A DNA stretch of 56,227 nt from Mycobacterium intermedium (GCF_002086275.1 NZ_MVHT01000039.1:1-56227), one strand, 5' to 3'; counted from the stretch's first letter, positions 1 through 9,913 are shown. Notes: generated by a model from the sequence alone, not told the origin. Program-made: numbers and translations.

Positions 1-70
1 CTGGAAAACACCCGCCGAAGCCCTCGACGAACTACTGTCAAACCCGCCCACCGTTGCATCGACCGCTTGA
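1..70 (+). mobile_element. 3' end of an IS30-family transposase gene (truncated by the window edge)
   Basis: Reading from base 2, an open frame of 22 codons ends in TGA at 68-70. It begins WKTPAEALDELL, which matches the conserved C-terminal end of IS30-type integrase/transposases, where a WxTPAEAL motif follows the catalytic DDE core. The rest of the gene lies outside the window, so activity and the left end cannot be judged. No clear terminal inverted repeat is visible before the tandem repeat that starts at 78. The family call rests only on this short tail. Confidence 0.6.
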
Positions 71-77
71 AACCGCC

Positions 78-316
78 GGCACCCCGCGGTACGTAAGCCA
101 CACATTCGACGCCAGCGTCGACCGACACCCCCACACACCCACCGCCGACCGTGCGGCCTACGGCCCCTAAACGGCACCCCGCGGTACTTAAGCCCCACAT
201 TCGACGGCAGCGTCGACCGACACCCCCACACACCCACCGCCGAACGTGCGGCCTACGGCCCCTAAACGGCACCCCGCGGTACTTAAGCCCCACATTCGAC
301 GGCGGCGTCGACCGGG
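78..316. repeat. 95-bp tandem repeat, about 2.5 copies
   Basis: The motif ACCCCGCGGTAC recurs at 81, 176 and 271, an exact 95-bp period. Two units are full (78-172 and 173-267) and a third runs to about 316, where it breaks off just before the stop codon of the cation exporter. Units differ by a few substitutions. The array follows the IS30 gene remnant directly. Open frames across it are repeats of one nonsense peptide, so it is probably non-coding. Confidence 0.9.
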
Positions 317-335
317 CCGCCGGCGGCCTCCACCC

Positions 336-1265
336 TCACGCGGGCGGTACGGCGCGCGCCGCCCAGGTGAAACTCCGCATTTCGGGCAGCCGCTCGCACA
401 GCTGGTCAGCAACCAGCCGGCCGATCCGTTCGGCGTCGGCGACCGTGGTGTCGGAGGCGACCCAACCCTCGACCTCTACCCGCAGCGTGCGCCCAGTCCA
501 CCGGGCCCGCGCATGTGCGTGCACGACACCATCCGTCTCGGCCGCCACCGCTTCCGCGGTTTCGATCACCTCGGGATCAACCCCGTCCAGCAACCGATGT
601 CCGATGTCAGAGGTCACCTCCCACCCGACGTGGCAGATGAATCCCGTCACCACGATGCCGGCCACGCCGTCGGCCCATTCCCAACCGGCGGCCACCGCGC
701 ACAGTCCGACCAAGGCGCCGGCCGAAGATAGGGCATCGAGCCAGGAGTGCTTGGCGTCGGCGATCAGCGTGGACGACTGGATGCGGCGTCCGACCACCAG
801 CTTGTAGCGCGCGACAAGCTGGTTGCCGACGATACCGAGCGCCGCCGCCGCGATACCCCAACCCACGTGATCAGTGGGGCTGTGCCGCACCAACTTTTCC
901 ACGCTCTCCCAGCCCGCAAACACGGCGCTCACCCAGATCACCAGCGCCACACCGATTCCGGCGAGGTCTTCGGTGCGTTCGCGGCCGTACGGGTAGCGCG
1001 GACTCGCCAAACCACGCGATCCCCAAAAGCCGACGAACACGACGATGCTGGTGGTGACGTCGGCCAGGTTGTGCAGCGCGTCGCCAAGCAGCGCCGCGGA
1101 ACCGGAGACCAGGGCGACCGCGAGTTCGAGCACGCCCGTCAGCGCCAACCCGAACGCACCGATGACCACCGCGCGGTTGGCCCGTCGTCGCTCGTCGCGA
1201 TCGTCGATCACATTCCGAAGCGGGAAACTTGTCGCCGGATCGCGTACGCCGCTCTTGATGTGCAT
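336..1265 (-). CDS. Cation diffusion facilitator (CDF) metal exporter
   Basis: A 309-residue membrane protein that should export divalent metal such as zinc in exchange for protons. After a charged N-terminus there are about six hydrophobic segments between residues 31 and 210, then a cytoplasmic ferredoxin-like C-terminal domain. The two intramembrane metal motifs are intact: D62/H65/D69 in DALHNLAD and H173/D177 in KHSWLD. The ATG at 1265 gives normal family length; the open frame runs further upstream to 1829, but that part overlaps the opposite-strand genes and has no family similarity. Metal specificity cannot be read from the sequence. Confidence 0.88.
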   Translation of the reverse strand: MHIKSGVRDPATSFPLRNVIDDRDERRRANRAVVIGAFGLALTGVLELAVALVSGSAALLGDALHNLADVTTSIVVFVGFWGSRGLASPRYPYGRERTEDLAGIGVALVIWVSAVFAGWESVEKLVRHSPTDHVGWGIAAAALGIVGNQLVARYKLVVGRRIQSSTLIADAKHSWLDALSSAGALVGLCAVAAGWEWADGVAGIVVTGFICHVGWEVTSDIGHRLLDGVDPEVIETAEAVAAETDGVVHAHARARWTGRTLRVEVEGWVASDTTVADAERIGRLVADQLCERLPEMRSFTWAARAVPPA

Positions 1266-1346
1266 GCCGGTAAGCGTGACACGACGACGCGCCGCGGTCA
1301 CGACACCTCGCGGAATTCGGTGTGCCCTAGCGCGGTTGCTGTACCC

Positions 1347-1748
1347 ATGACCTTTCCCGCTCTCAACCATGTGGCGGTCACGGTGCGTGACCTTGAGGTC
1401 AGCGGTCCCTGGTACCGGGACCTCATCGGAGCAGACCCAGTGGTTGACGAACACACCGACGCCGGCTTCCGGCATCTGGTGTGGATATTGGGTAGCCGAA
1501 CCGTCTTCGGCATCCACCAACACGACCGCCAGGCGCCAGACGAGAAATTCAGCGAGTTCCGGGTTGGCCTGGATCACGTCGGTTTCGGCTGCGCTGACCG
1601 CGCCGAACTGGAGCAGTGGGCCGCCCGCCTCGATGACCTGGGCATCGAGCACGGCGGGATCGTGGACGCGCCCTACGGCTCGGGGCTGAGTTTCCGCGAC
1701 CCCGACGGCATCGCGTTGGAGTTCTTCGCCCCGCTGGGCCGCCAATGA
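1347..1748 (+). CDS. VOC-superfamily (glyoxalase/dioxygenase fold) protein
   Basis: A 133-residue single-domain vicinal-oxygen-chelate protein. The paired beta-alpha-beta-beta-beta modules are recognisable, with likely metal ligands at His in NHVAVTV near the N-terminus, His in GLDHVGF in mid-protein, and Glu in GIALEFF near the C-terminus. FRDPDGIALEFF is the classic closing motif. Family members include glyoxalase I, extradiol dioxygenases and resistance proteins, so the substrate is open. The gene starts 81 bp from the divergent CDF gene and ends 4 bp before the stop of the convergent epoxide hydrolase. Confidence 0.8.
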   Translation: MTFPALNHVAVTVRDLEVSGPWYRDLIGADPVVDEHTDAGFRHLVWILGSRTVFGIHQHDRQAPDEKFSEFRVGLDHVGFGCADRAELEQWAARLDDLGIEHGGIVDAPYGSGLSFRDPDGIALEFFAPLGRQ

Positions 1749-1752
1749 ACGC

Positions 1753-2877
1753 TCAGCGCACAGTGGCGAAGAACGCGCGGACGTCCTCGACGAACAACTC
1801 GGGCTGTTCCAGCGCGGCGAAGTGCCCACCGCGCGGCATGGTCGTCCAGTGGGTGATGTTGTAGACGGGCTCGCACCAGGAGCGCGGCGCGCGCAGCAAC
1901 TCCTTCGGGAAAGCCGCGACGCCCGTGGGCAATTCGACCCGGTATGACTCCCCCCAGACCCGGAAGCTCTCCCAATAGAGTCGCGCTGAGGAAGCGGCGG
2001 TGGCGGTGACCCAGTACAGCATCACGTTGTCGAGCAGTTCGTCACGGCTGACCGCGTTCTCCGGATGCCCGTCGCAGTCGGTCCAGGCCCAGAATTTCTC
2101 CACGATCCACGCCAGTTGTCCCACAGGCGAATCCGTCAAGCCGTAACCGAGCGTCTGCGGTCGGGTCGACTGCTGCTTGGAATAGCCGGTGCCCCACTTG
2201 CGGTGGTGGTCCAGCGCCGCCAACGCCGCCTTTTCCTCCTCCGTCGGATTCTTGAACGTCTCGGCGGTCGGCCGACCCATCGGCATGTTCAAATGGATTG
2301 CCGCGCAATGCCCTTGGTTACGACCGAGCTGGGTCGTCACTGCGGCTCCCCAGTCACCGCCCTGGGCGCCGTAACGGTCGTAGCCCAGTCGCAGCATCAG
2401 CGTCTCCCAGGCCTCCGCGATCTTCTCGACACCCCAGCCCGTGCGGGTGGGCTTGCCGGAGAATCCGTAGCCGGGCAGCGACGGACAGACAACGTGGAAG
2501 GCGTCTTCGGCGCGGCCGCCGTAGGCAGTGGGATTGGTGAGCGGCTCGATCACCTTGTGAAACTCCACGATCGAACCGGGCCAGCCATGCGTGATCACCA
2601 GCGGGAAGGCGTCCTCGTGCGGCGAGCGCTGATGGATCAGGTGGATGTCCAACCCGTCGATCTCGGTCACGAACTGGTCGAAGCGGTTCAGCGCGGCCTC
2701 GCGCGACCGCCAGTCGTAGTCGCCGGCCCAATAGGCGGCCAGGTCACGGGTGTACGCGAGCGGGATGCCCTGGCTCCAGTCGTCAACGCATTCGGCTTCC
2801 GGCCAGCGGGTGCGCGAAAGGCGCGCCTTCAGGTCATCGAGAACGTCGTCGGGTACGTCGATGCGAAACGGCTCCAC
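1753..2877 (-). CDS. Epoxide hydrolase, alpha/beta-hydrolase fold with EHN domain
   Basis: About 374 residues. The N-terminal EHN (epoxide hydrolase N-terminal) region (FRIDVPDDVLDDL...TRWPE) is followed by the hydrolase core with oxyanion motif HGWPGS, nucleophile Asp in GGDWG and catalytic His in GGHFAALEQPE near the C-terminus. Such enzymes open epoxides to diols through an aspartyl ester. I prefer the GTG at 2877, which begins VEPFRIDVP as in the family; a GTG at 2952 would add 25 residues without family character. The GMC oxidoreductase lies just upstream on the same strand, so the two may be co-transcribed. Confidence 0.85.
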   Translation of the reverse strand: MEPFRIDVPDDVLDDLKARLSRTRWPEAECVDDWSQGIPLAYTRDLAAYWAGDYDWRSREAALNRFDQFVTEIDGLDIHLIHQRSPHEDAFPLVITHGWPGSIVEFHKVIEPLTNPTAYGGRAEDAFHVVCPSLPGYGFSGKPTRTGWGVEKIAEAWETLMLRLGYDRYGAQGGDWGAAVTTQLGRNQGHCAAIHLNMPMGRPTAETFKNPTEEEKAALAALDHHRKWGTGYSKQQSTRPQTLGYGLTDSPVGQLAWIVEKFWAWTDCDGHPENAVSRDELLDNVMLYWVTATAASSARLYWESFRVWGESYRVELPTGVAAFPKELLRAPRSWCEPVYNITHWTTMPRGGHFAALEQPELFVEDVRAFFATVR

Positions 2878-2971
2878 CCGCGGGCCTACTTCTGCGTCGA
2901 TTCGCGAATCAGCACGCCCACGACCTTGCCATACCCTCCCAAACCCGTCCACGAGGTGGCGAATCAGGCGC

Positions 2972-4483
2972 CTACAGTTGCGCCAGCAGGAAATCGGCGC
3001 AACGTTCGCCGATCATGATCGCCGGGGCGTTGGTGTTGGCACGGGGAATCCGCGGCAGCGCCGACGCATCCGCGACCCGCAGGTTATCCACGCCGCGCAC
3101 CCGCAGTTGCTCATCGAGCGGACTGTCGGGTTGGCTGCCCATCGCGACGCTGCAGGCAGGGTGGGCGGTCGTGATCGCGGTGCTCCTGATGGACGCCTCG
3201 ACGTCGGCTCCCGGGCCGGGCACCACCTCGTGATCGACGGCCGAAGCGAGCGGCTCGGTGCCGATGATCTCCCTCGACCGCTGCACCGCACGGACCATCG
3301 CGTCGATGTCCTCACGTTCGGAGAACATGTTCAGCCGGATTGCCGGTGGGACCGCAGGATCCGACGAGCGGATCAGCACGCTGCCGCGGCTCTTCGGTGT
3401 CCAGTACGAGTGGATGACGGTCAACGCGGGCTCGAACTTTCCCGATTGGCTATCGGCAAGGGCGTCGCCGGGAGTGAAGGCCAGTTGGAAGTCGCAGGCC
3501 GGTAGGTCGGGCGCTGACCGGATATGCGCCACCGCTTCCACCCCGTTACTCGTGAGCTTGCCCCGTCGCTGAAACAGCCACTGCAGCAGCCACTTTGGGT
3601 TGGCGGCGTCTGCGAGCCCGACGAAACCGGGTGCCAGCCGCCAGATACCGAACGCATTGGGATGGTCGGCCAAACCCTGGCCCACGTTGGGGCTGTCGAC
3701 AATCGGGGTGATCCCGAGTCCGACAAGGTGATCCGCTGGGCCGATACCGGAGAGCTGCAGCAGTTGCGGCGTGCCGAACGCGCCGGCGCTCACCACGACT
3801 TCCCGGTCGGCACGAGCCCGTTGCAGACGACCCCCGCGACGGTATTCGACGCCGACGGCCCGACCGTTGCTGATGACGATCCGGTTGACCACGGCCTTGG
3901 TGACGACGGTCAGGTTCTTCTGGTTCCGCAGGTAGCCGCGCGCGGTGGTCCAGCGCTGGCCGTTGTGAATGGTGACGGGGCTGATGGCCGCGCCGTCCAG
4001 ATCGGGGCCGCTGACGTCGTCGGTCGCGGCGACCCCGGCCGCGCGTGCGGCGGCGACGAAGCGACGGGACACCTCGTCGGGTTCGGCCACGCGGGTAATG
4101 CGCATGGGTCCCCGCTCGATCCGCTTGAAGACCGGCGCCACGTCTTCCCATGCCCAACCTGGCAACTGCCAGCCGTCGTAGTCGAGGTCGCTCCCCCGGA
4201 CCCACACCATCGCGTTCATCGCGCTGGTCCCGCCCAGTACACGCCCGCGCGGCTGCGGGATCTGCCGGTGGTCGCAGCCCGGTTCGGGCTCGGTCTGGTA
4301 GGCCCAGTCCAAGGAGGTGCCGAGCTGGCGCGGGAACGCCAGCGGTGCGCGCACCGTCAGGCGCCGGTCCGAACCGCCGGCTTCGATCAGCAGTACGCGG
4401 GCTGAGGACTCCGTGGCCAGGCGTCCCGCCACCGCGCAACCGGCGGAACCGGCACCCACCACCACGAAGTCGTACGAAGTCAT
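2972..4483 (-). CDS. GMC-family FAD-dependent alcohol/choline oxidoreductase
   Basis: A 503-residue glucose-methanol-choline flavoprotein. The dinucleotide-binding motif GAGSAG lies near residue 10, GMC signature 1 (GRVLGGTSAMNAMVWVRG) near residue 85, and signature 2 (GAFGTPQLLQLSGIGP) near residue 255. The C-terminal active site has His in TAHPACSVAMG and Asn in RANTNAPAIMI. The ATG at 4483 places the FAD motif at the usual position and has a G-rich ribosome site; upstream in-frame codons do not. It should oxidise an alcohol with FAD; the substrate is unknown. It lies upstream of the epoxide hydrolase on the same strand, suggesting oxidation of epoxide-derived or similar alcohols (inference). 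Confidence 0.85.
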   Translation of the reverse strand: MTSYDFVVVGAGSAGCAVAGRLATESSARVLLIEAGGSDRRLTVRAPLAFPRQLGTSLDWAYQTEPEPGCDHRQIPQPRGRVLGGTSAMNAMVWVRGSDLDYDGWQLPGWAWEDVAPVFKRIERGPMRITRVAEPDEVSRRFVAAARAAGVAATDDVSGPDLDGAAISPVTIHNGQRWTTARGYLRNQKNLTVVTKAVVNRIVISNGRAVGVEYRRGGRLQRARADREVVVSAGAFGTPQLLQLSGIGPADHLVGLGITPIVDSPNVGQGLADHPNAFGIWRLAPGFVGLADAANPKWLLQWLFQRRGKLTSNGVEAVAHIRSAPDLPACDFQLAFTPGDALADSQSGKFEPALTVIHSYWTPKSRGSVLIRSSDPAVPPAIRLNMFSEREDIDAMVRAVQRSREIIGTEPLASAVDHEVVPGPGADVEASIRSTAITTAHPACSVAMGSQPDSPLDEQLRVRGVDNLRVADASALPRIPRANTNAPAIMIGERCADFLLAQL

Positions 4484-4602
4484 CAAGCCCCGATCATCTA
4501 CGCATTCCGCGCCGCAACTATTGGCATTTTCGCTGATGCTCGGCTTCGGCAAAGCGCCGCATGCTGGCTAGCATGAGCGAAACAAGCTGGAGCGACGTAA
4601 CC

Positions 4603-7600
4603 ATGAGCGAGCTTCCGACCGGAACCGTCACGTTGCTGCTGGCTGATGTCGAGGGTTCGACGCGGCTGTGGGAGACTCAGCCCGAGGCCATGAAAGCCGC
4701 TGTCGCGCGACTCGACGCGACGCTGTCCGACGCGGTCGCCGCCCATCACGGCGTCCGCCCGGTGGAGCAGGGCGAGGGTGACAGCTTCGTCATCGCTTTC
4801 ACGCGCGCCGCCGACGCGGTGGCCTGCGCGTTACAACTGCAACTTGCCGCCCTGGCGCCGATCAAACTGCGAATCGGCCTGCACACCGGCGATATTCAGC
4901 TCAGGGATGAGGGCAACTACATCGGTCCGACGATCAACCGCGCGGCCCGCCTGCGCGACCTGGCGCACGGCGGCCAGACCGTGCTGTCCGGAGCCACCGA
5001 ACCCCTTGTCGTCGACCAGCTTCCGGCCGGAGTGACTCTGCTGGACCTGGGCTCGCACCCGCTGCGCGATCTGCCCCGGCCCGAACGGGTGACCCAGCTG
5101 TGCCACCCGGATTTGCACAACGACTTCCCTCCGCTGCGTACTGTCAATATCGTTGCCGCCGAACGACTTCCGATGCAGCTGACCAGTTTTGTCGGACGGC
5201 AGGCGGAGGTCAAAGGCATCCGCGATGCGCTGGCCGACAACCGGCTCGTCACCCTGACCGGTGCCGGGGCGCAGGCAAGACGCGGCTGGCGGTGCAGATC
5301 ACCGCTCAAGTGGCCACCGAATTCGCCGACGGCATTTGGTACGTCGACCTGGCACCGATCACCGACCCTGACGTCGTGCCACTCACGGCGGCACGTGCTT
5401 TGGGGGTAACAGACCAACCCGGTCAACCGACGACGGACCTGGTGGTGCGGTTCCTTCGCGAGCGTGAAGCACTGGTGGTGTTCGACAACTGCGAGCACCT
5501 GCTCGACGCCAGCGCCGAGCTGATCACCGAACTGCTGCGCGCCTGCCCGGGCCTGACGCTGCTGACCACCAGCCGCGAGCCGATCGGGGTAGCCGGCGAA
5601 GTGAGTTGGCGGGTGCCGTCCTTGTCGCTCGCCGACGAGGCGATCGAACTCTTCGGCGACCGCGCTCGTCGCACCAAGCCCGACTTCCGCATCAGCGTCG
5701 ACAATGTCGATACCGTGACCGAGATCTGCCGCCGACTCGACGGCCTGCCGCTGGCCATCGAACTTGCCGCCGCGCGCGTCCGCGCCCTGTCCCCAGCCGA
5801 GATTCTGCGCAGCCTGCACGACACCTTCCGGCTACTGACCGGCGGAGCACGCACGGCCGTGCGCCGTCAACAGACGCTGCGCGCTTCGGTGGACTGGTCG
5901 CACGAACTTCTGAGCGAGCCCGAACAGGTACTGTTCCGCCGCCTCGCGGTCTTCTACGGGGGCTTCGACCTCGACGCCGCCCGGGCCGTCGCGGGCGACG
6001 GCCTGGAGCGCTACCAAGTGCTCGACCAGCTCACCCTGCTGGTCGACAAATCACTCGTGGTTGCCGAAGACACTGCGGACGGAACCCGCTACCGGTTGCT
6101 GGAAACCGTCCGCCAATACGCACAGGAAAACCTGCACGAGTCCAGTGAGGGCAACGAGGCCCGCAACCGCCATCGCGACCACTACACCGCGCTGGCAGGA
6201 CTGCTTGACACACCGGTCGCCGGAGAGCATCAACGCCGCATCGAGCGGGCAGGGATCGAAATCGACAATCTGCGAGCGGCTTTCGCGTGGAGCCGGGAAA
6301 ACTCGGATACCGATTTGGCGCTGGGCCTCGCGTCGTCATTACTCCCGCTCTGGTTGTCGCGGGGGCTCATGCAAGAGGGGCTGAACTGGTTGGGTGCGGC
6401 GCTCTCCGATGTGGACTGCGACGGCAACGAAGCGGCGCCGGCGCGGGTGCGGGCGTTGGTGCACAAGGTCGTCTTGGAGTCCTTCAGGGGCGTGACCGCC
6501 GATCTCGATAGCACCGAGCGCGTCCTGGCAGCGGCCCGCAAACTCGGCGATCCAGCACTCGTGGCGCGCGCGCTGACCGCCTGCGCGTGTCACGCCGCCG
6601 ACGACCGCGACTTGTCAGTCGCGTATTTCAGCGAGGCGGCGGGCGTCGCGCGCGACATCGACGATTCATGGTGGCTGGGCCAGACACTAACCTTGGAGGC
6701 AATATTCGCCCTGCTGTTCGGCGAACCCGTCGCGGGCCAGGTTGCCGCCGAGGAGGTTCTTCGAATTGCCGACCGGGTGGGCGACAAGTTCTTATCGCGC
6801 CAGTGCCGTTACGTTCTGGGCTGGGCCCAAATCCTCCGCGGCCAGCTAGCTGAGGCGCTCACAGCGCTTCGTGAGGTCGAGGAGGAGTCCACAGCGGCCG
6901 GCGATGCCTTTTTCTCCATGCAGGCAATGGCAATTCAAGCGATCGCGCTTGCCTACCAGGGCAACATCGAGGCCGCTCAAGCCGCCTCCGAACTCGCCTT
7001 TCAGCGCGTAACCGATCTCTTCGCCACCTTCACCGGAATCGTGCATGCGGGCTCCGCTTACGTGCACCTGGCCGCGGGCGACGCGTCCGCCGCGTGGGAA
7101 GCGCATGAAACGGCGCGCAAGCTCACCGGGTTGGATCCGCAACTTGCGCCCATGCACGTCTTTGCGGCATTGGCTCCGTTGGCTTGTGGTGATCTCACCG
7201 CGGCGCGTCGTTGGGCCGACGACGTGGTATCCGCCACCAGAGGTTGGAGCCTAGGCGCATCCTTGACAACCCGGTCGCGCGTCGAGATCGCTCAGGGCGA
7301 GATTGGCGCCGCCGAACGCGACGCCCACGACGCCCTGGACTTGGCGGCCCGCCTCAAGGGAGACCTGCTCGTTCCCTTTGCCCTCGACTGTCTCGCCACC
7401 GTCGCGGCCGAATACGGCAACGAACATTCGGCTGCGCGACTATTCGGCGCCGCGGACGCGGCACGCCGGCATATGGGCATAGTGCGCTTCAAGGTACTCG
7501 ATGCCTACGACGAAGCCCGGGTGGCCGTGTTACGGGACACCTTGGGCGACAACGACTTCGACACAGCATGGGCGGAAGGCGCGGCACTGTCGATCGAGGA

Positions 7601-7850
7601 GGCGATCGCTTACGCGCAGCGTGGCCGCGGCGAACGCACCCGGGCCACCAGCGGTTGGGCATCGCTGACGCGCGCCGAGTTGGACGTGGTCCGGCTCATC
7701 AGTGCGGGTCTGGCCAACAAGGACATTGCCGCGCGCCTGTTCGTCTCGCCCCGCACCGTGCAGGCCCATCTCACGCACATCTACACCAAACTCGGGCTGA
7801 CCTCGCGGGTGCAGCTCGCCCAGGAAGCATCGCGACACGGAGCTTGTTAG
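4603..7850 (+). pseudogene. Adenylate cyclase / NB-ARC ATPase / TPR / LuxR regulator, broken by a 1-nt frameshift in Walker A
   Basis: This is the four-part regulator typical of mycobacteria (Rv0386, Rv1358, Rv2488c). A class III cyclase domain comes first (LLADVEGSTRLWE, GEGDSFVIAF, INRAARL), then an NB-ARC ATPase, helical repeats and a C-terminal LuxR helix-turn-helix (LTRAELDVVRLISAGL...SPRTVQAHL). The frame changes at 5266-5271: the run of four G needs a fifth to read GAGGAGKT, the Walker A motif. As written, the upstream frame ends at 5409 after about 268 residues, while the ATPase-TPR-LuxR part is open to 7850. The cyclase has Gln where the substrate-specifying Lys usually sits, as reported for Rv0386. 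ATG 4603 follows GGAG; ATG 4573 is an alternative. It may be a true pseudogene or a homopolymer sequencing error. Confidence 0.85.
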
Positions 7851-7879
7851 GACTGCGCCAGAGGGGTAACACAGCATGC

Positions 7880-8812
7880 ATGCAACCCGTTCGAACGCTC
7901 GCCCGTACGACGTCGCGGATTGCGCGGTCGCTGCCGGTCATTAATCGCGTCCTCGGCAGCCATGACAGCCTGCCGTTAGAGGAGCGGGTCGTTTTCGTCA
8001 CCGGCGCAGCCCGCGGGCTGGGCGCAGAAGTCGCCCGCCAAGCCCACGCAGACGGCGCCCATGTCGCTCTGGTGGGCCGCCGTCTGGAACCGTTGCAGAA
8101 GCTTGCCGGCACTCTCGGGGACCGCGCCGCCGCTTTCGAAGCCGACGTCACCGACGTCGAGGCGCTGCAGCGCGCCGCCGACGACACGGTGGCCACCTTC
8201 GGCGGGATCGACGTGGTGGTGGCCAACGCTGGGATTGCGCCTCCCGACCAAACCGTCGCGACGATCTCGCCAGATGATTTCGAGCGGACCGTAGAGGTGG
8301 ACTTGCTCGGTCAGTGGCGTACCGCCCGAGCGACCCTGCCGGCCTTGATCGATCGGCAAGGGCACATCTTGTTCGTGGGTTCCATCTACGCGTTCTTCAA
8401 CGGCGTGCTGGCCGCCTCCTACGCGGTGAGCAAGGCCGGTGTCGAACAGTTGGCCCGGGCACTGCGGGTCGAGCTGGTGCCGCACGGGGTGACCGTCGGC
8501 ATCGCTTACCTCGGCTTCATCGACACCGACCTTGCGGCCGACGTGTTTTCACAACAGCACGCGGCTCAGGTGCGCCAGGCGGTCCCGGGCTTTCTCACTC
8601 GGCCGATAACGGTCGCCGACGCCGCCGAGGCGGTTCTGGACGGCGTCCAGCGTCGCGCCGCCCGGGTGACCGCGCCGGCGTGGGTGGGACCGATGCTAGC
8701 CACGCGCGGCATCACGACGAGGCTGATGGACAGCATCCTGCTGCACAACGCCGACGTCGCGGCGGCGATCACCGGCGCCGAAACCGACAGCGACAGCGAC
8801 GGTTCGGCCTGA
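7880..8812 (+). CDS. Short-chain dehydrogenase/reductase
   Basis: A 310-residue classical SDR with a roughly 35-residue N-terminal extension. The cofactor motif TGAARGLG is near residue 41, NAG near residue 114, the catalytic Ser in FVGSIYAF, and Tyr/Lys in YAVSK. It should be an NAD(P)-dependent oxidoreductase of unknown substrate. The ATG at 7880 is chosen because it lies in the SDR frame; an ATG at 7876 is out of frame. GAGGGG at 7861 could serve as ribosome site. The protein ends with a D/S-rich tail, and its stop abuts that of the convergent nitroreductase. Confidence 0.85.
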   Translation: MQPVRTLARTTSRIARSLPVINRVLGSHDSLPLEERVVFVTGAARGLGAEVARQAHADGAHVALVGRRLEPLQKLAGTLGDRAAAFEADVTDVEALQRAADDTVATFGGIDVVVANAGIAPPDQTVATISPDDFERTVEVDLLGQWRTARATLPALIDRQGHILFVGSIYAFFNGVLAASYAVSKAGVEQLARALRVELVPHGVTVGIAYLGFIDTDLAADVFSQQHAAQVRQAVPGFLTRPITVADAAEAVLDGVQRRAARVTAPAWVGPMLATRGITTRLMDSILLHNADVAAAITGAETDSDSDGSA

Positions 8813-9466
8813 CTACCGGAACGCCCGGTTCCCGTACCGGTCCAGCGAGACGAACTCGCCGACCGGCCGGCGCGTCGTGGGACCATACTTGCCCTTCGGC
8901 CAGCCCAGCGGCACCACGGCGACCGGGGTGACATTCCAGGGCAGGCCCAGCGCGCGCTTGGCCGCGAACGTGTTCCACAGCGGCAGCGTGATCAAGGCCG
9001 CGCCCAGCCCGGCCGCACGCGCCGCCAGCAACAGGTTTTGCACCGCGGGATAAATGGACCCGTAAGCGCTGGTGACGGCGAGATTCGGGCGGGGCGGAAT
9101 GACGCCTTTGAGGCAGGCAACGACGATGACCGGTATCTCCTCGAAATGGTCGGCCTGCCACCGCACGGCCTTCTCGATGCGCAGCATCTTCTCGTCCATG
9201 CGCTTTTCCAGGGCACGTTTGTAGAACGGGCCGAAGACATTTATCGCGGCGCGATTCAAACGTGCCAGCTTGCCCACCACCGCGCGGTCCTTGACGACGA
9301 TGAACTCCCAGTTCTGTGCGTTCGAGCCCGTCGGGGCCTTCATGGCCAGTTCGAGGAGATGCAGTACCAGCGAATCGTCGACCGGGTCGCTCTTGAGCCG
9401 GCGGATCGCGCGCTGGGTGCGCATCGCTTCTTCGAGCGGCATGTTCAGGGGTTCTGGGTTCGTCAT
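8813..9466 (-). CDS. Nitroreductase-family FMN oxidoreductase
   Basis: A 217-residue nitroreductase-like protein. It shows the N-terminal FMN-phosphate site (MRTQRAIRRLKSD), the APTGSNAQNWEF motif and the mid-protein segment SIYPAVQNLLLAARAAGLG before the LPL turn; all are typical of the family. Members reduce nitro groups, quinones or act as dehydratases with FMN. The ATG at 9466 is preferred over a GTG two codons upstream. The gene is transcribed toward the SDR at 7880-8812, with stop codons directly adjacent, so the two are not co-transcribed. Confidence 0.82.
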   Translation of the reverse strand: MTNPEPLNMPLEEAMRTQRAIRRLKSDPVDDSLVLHLLELAMKAPTGSNAQNWEFIVVKDRAVVGKLARLNRAAINVFGPFYKRALEKRMDEKMLRIEKAVRWQADHFEEIPVIVVACLKGVIPPRPNLAVTSAYGSIYPAVQNLLLAARAAGLGAALITLPLWNTFAAKRALGLPWNVTPVAVVPLGWPKGKYGPTTRRPVGEFVSLDRYGNRAFR

Positions 9467-9528
9467 GACCACGATTCCAGCAACCCGGTGAGCTCGCTGG
9501 CAATGCTTCGAGAACTTATCGTGAGTTG

Positions 9529-9861
9529 ATGCGGCAGATCCGGGCGTCCCTGATGAAGTACGTCGGTGTGCTGTCGGTGCTGATCATGGCTTGTCTTGCC
9601 TGGCCTTCGGCGCACGCCGAAGCGACCTATGGACCGGGCACGTATGCGGTACCCGCTCAGCTTCCCTACGGCGTCTACACCGCCAGCGTCGACCAGAACG
9701 ACTTTGGACGTGCCTGCTCGTTCAGCACCTGGACCAGCGATTGGAAGTTCCTGACGGGCGACAGCGGGAGCCCAACGAAAACGCTCGTCGCCGTGATCCA
9801 GCCGCCGTTGGTCGCGAATTTCATCACTCACGGCTGCACGCCGTGGACCAAGGTGCAGTGA
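9529..9861 (+). CDS. Small secreted protein of unknown function
   Basis: A 110-residue protein with a Sec signal peptide: basic start, hydrophobic core LSVLIMACLAW and cleavage likely after PSAHA near residue 30. An ATG at 9553 is an alternative start inside the signal. The mature part of about 80 residues contains two Cys that could form a disulfide, and a GPGTYAVPAQLPYGVY segment resembling secreted mycobacterial proteins of unknown role. No catalytic motif is visible. A lipoprotein lipase candidate follows 52 bp downstream in the same direction. Confidence 0.7.
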   Translation: MRQIRASLMKYVGVLSVLIMACLAWPSAHAEATYGPGTYAVPAQLPYGVYTASVDQNDFGRACSFSTWTSDWKFLTGDSGSPTKTLVAVIQPPLVANFITHGCTPWTKVQ

Positions 9862-9913
9862 GTCGTCCCCCGGTTAGGCCAGATTCACCGTCATCGAACT
9901 AGTCTTTTTGCAC

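Noticed and set aside
78..316. Possible CRISPR array
   Set aside because: The units are 95 bp, directly adjoining, with no short repeats separated by unique spacers, and no cas genes are present.
151..807. Open frame starting in the tandem repeat and running into the exporter gene antisense
   Set aside because: Its N-terminal part is a repeated translation of the 95-bp unit and the rest is antisense to the CDF gene.
1266..1829. N-terminal extension of the CDF exporter to 497 residues
   Set aside because: The added region is antisense to the glyoxalase-fold gene, and the normal family length is reached with ATG 1265.
5266..5271. Programmed ribosomal frameshift in the regulator
   Set aside because: There is no slippery heptamer typical of bacteria or stimulatory structure that I can see; loss of one G is simpler, although slippage is kept as an option in the findings.
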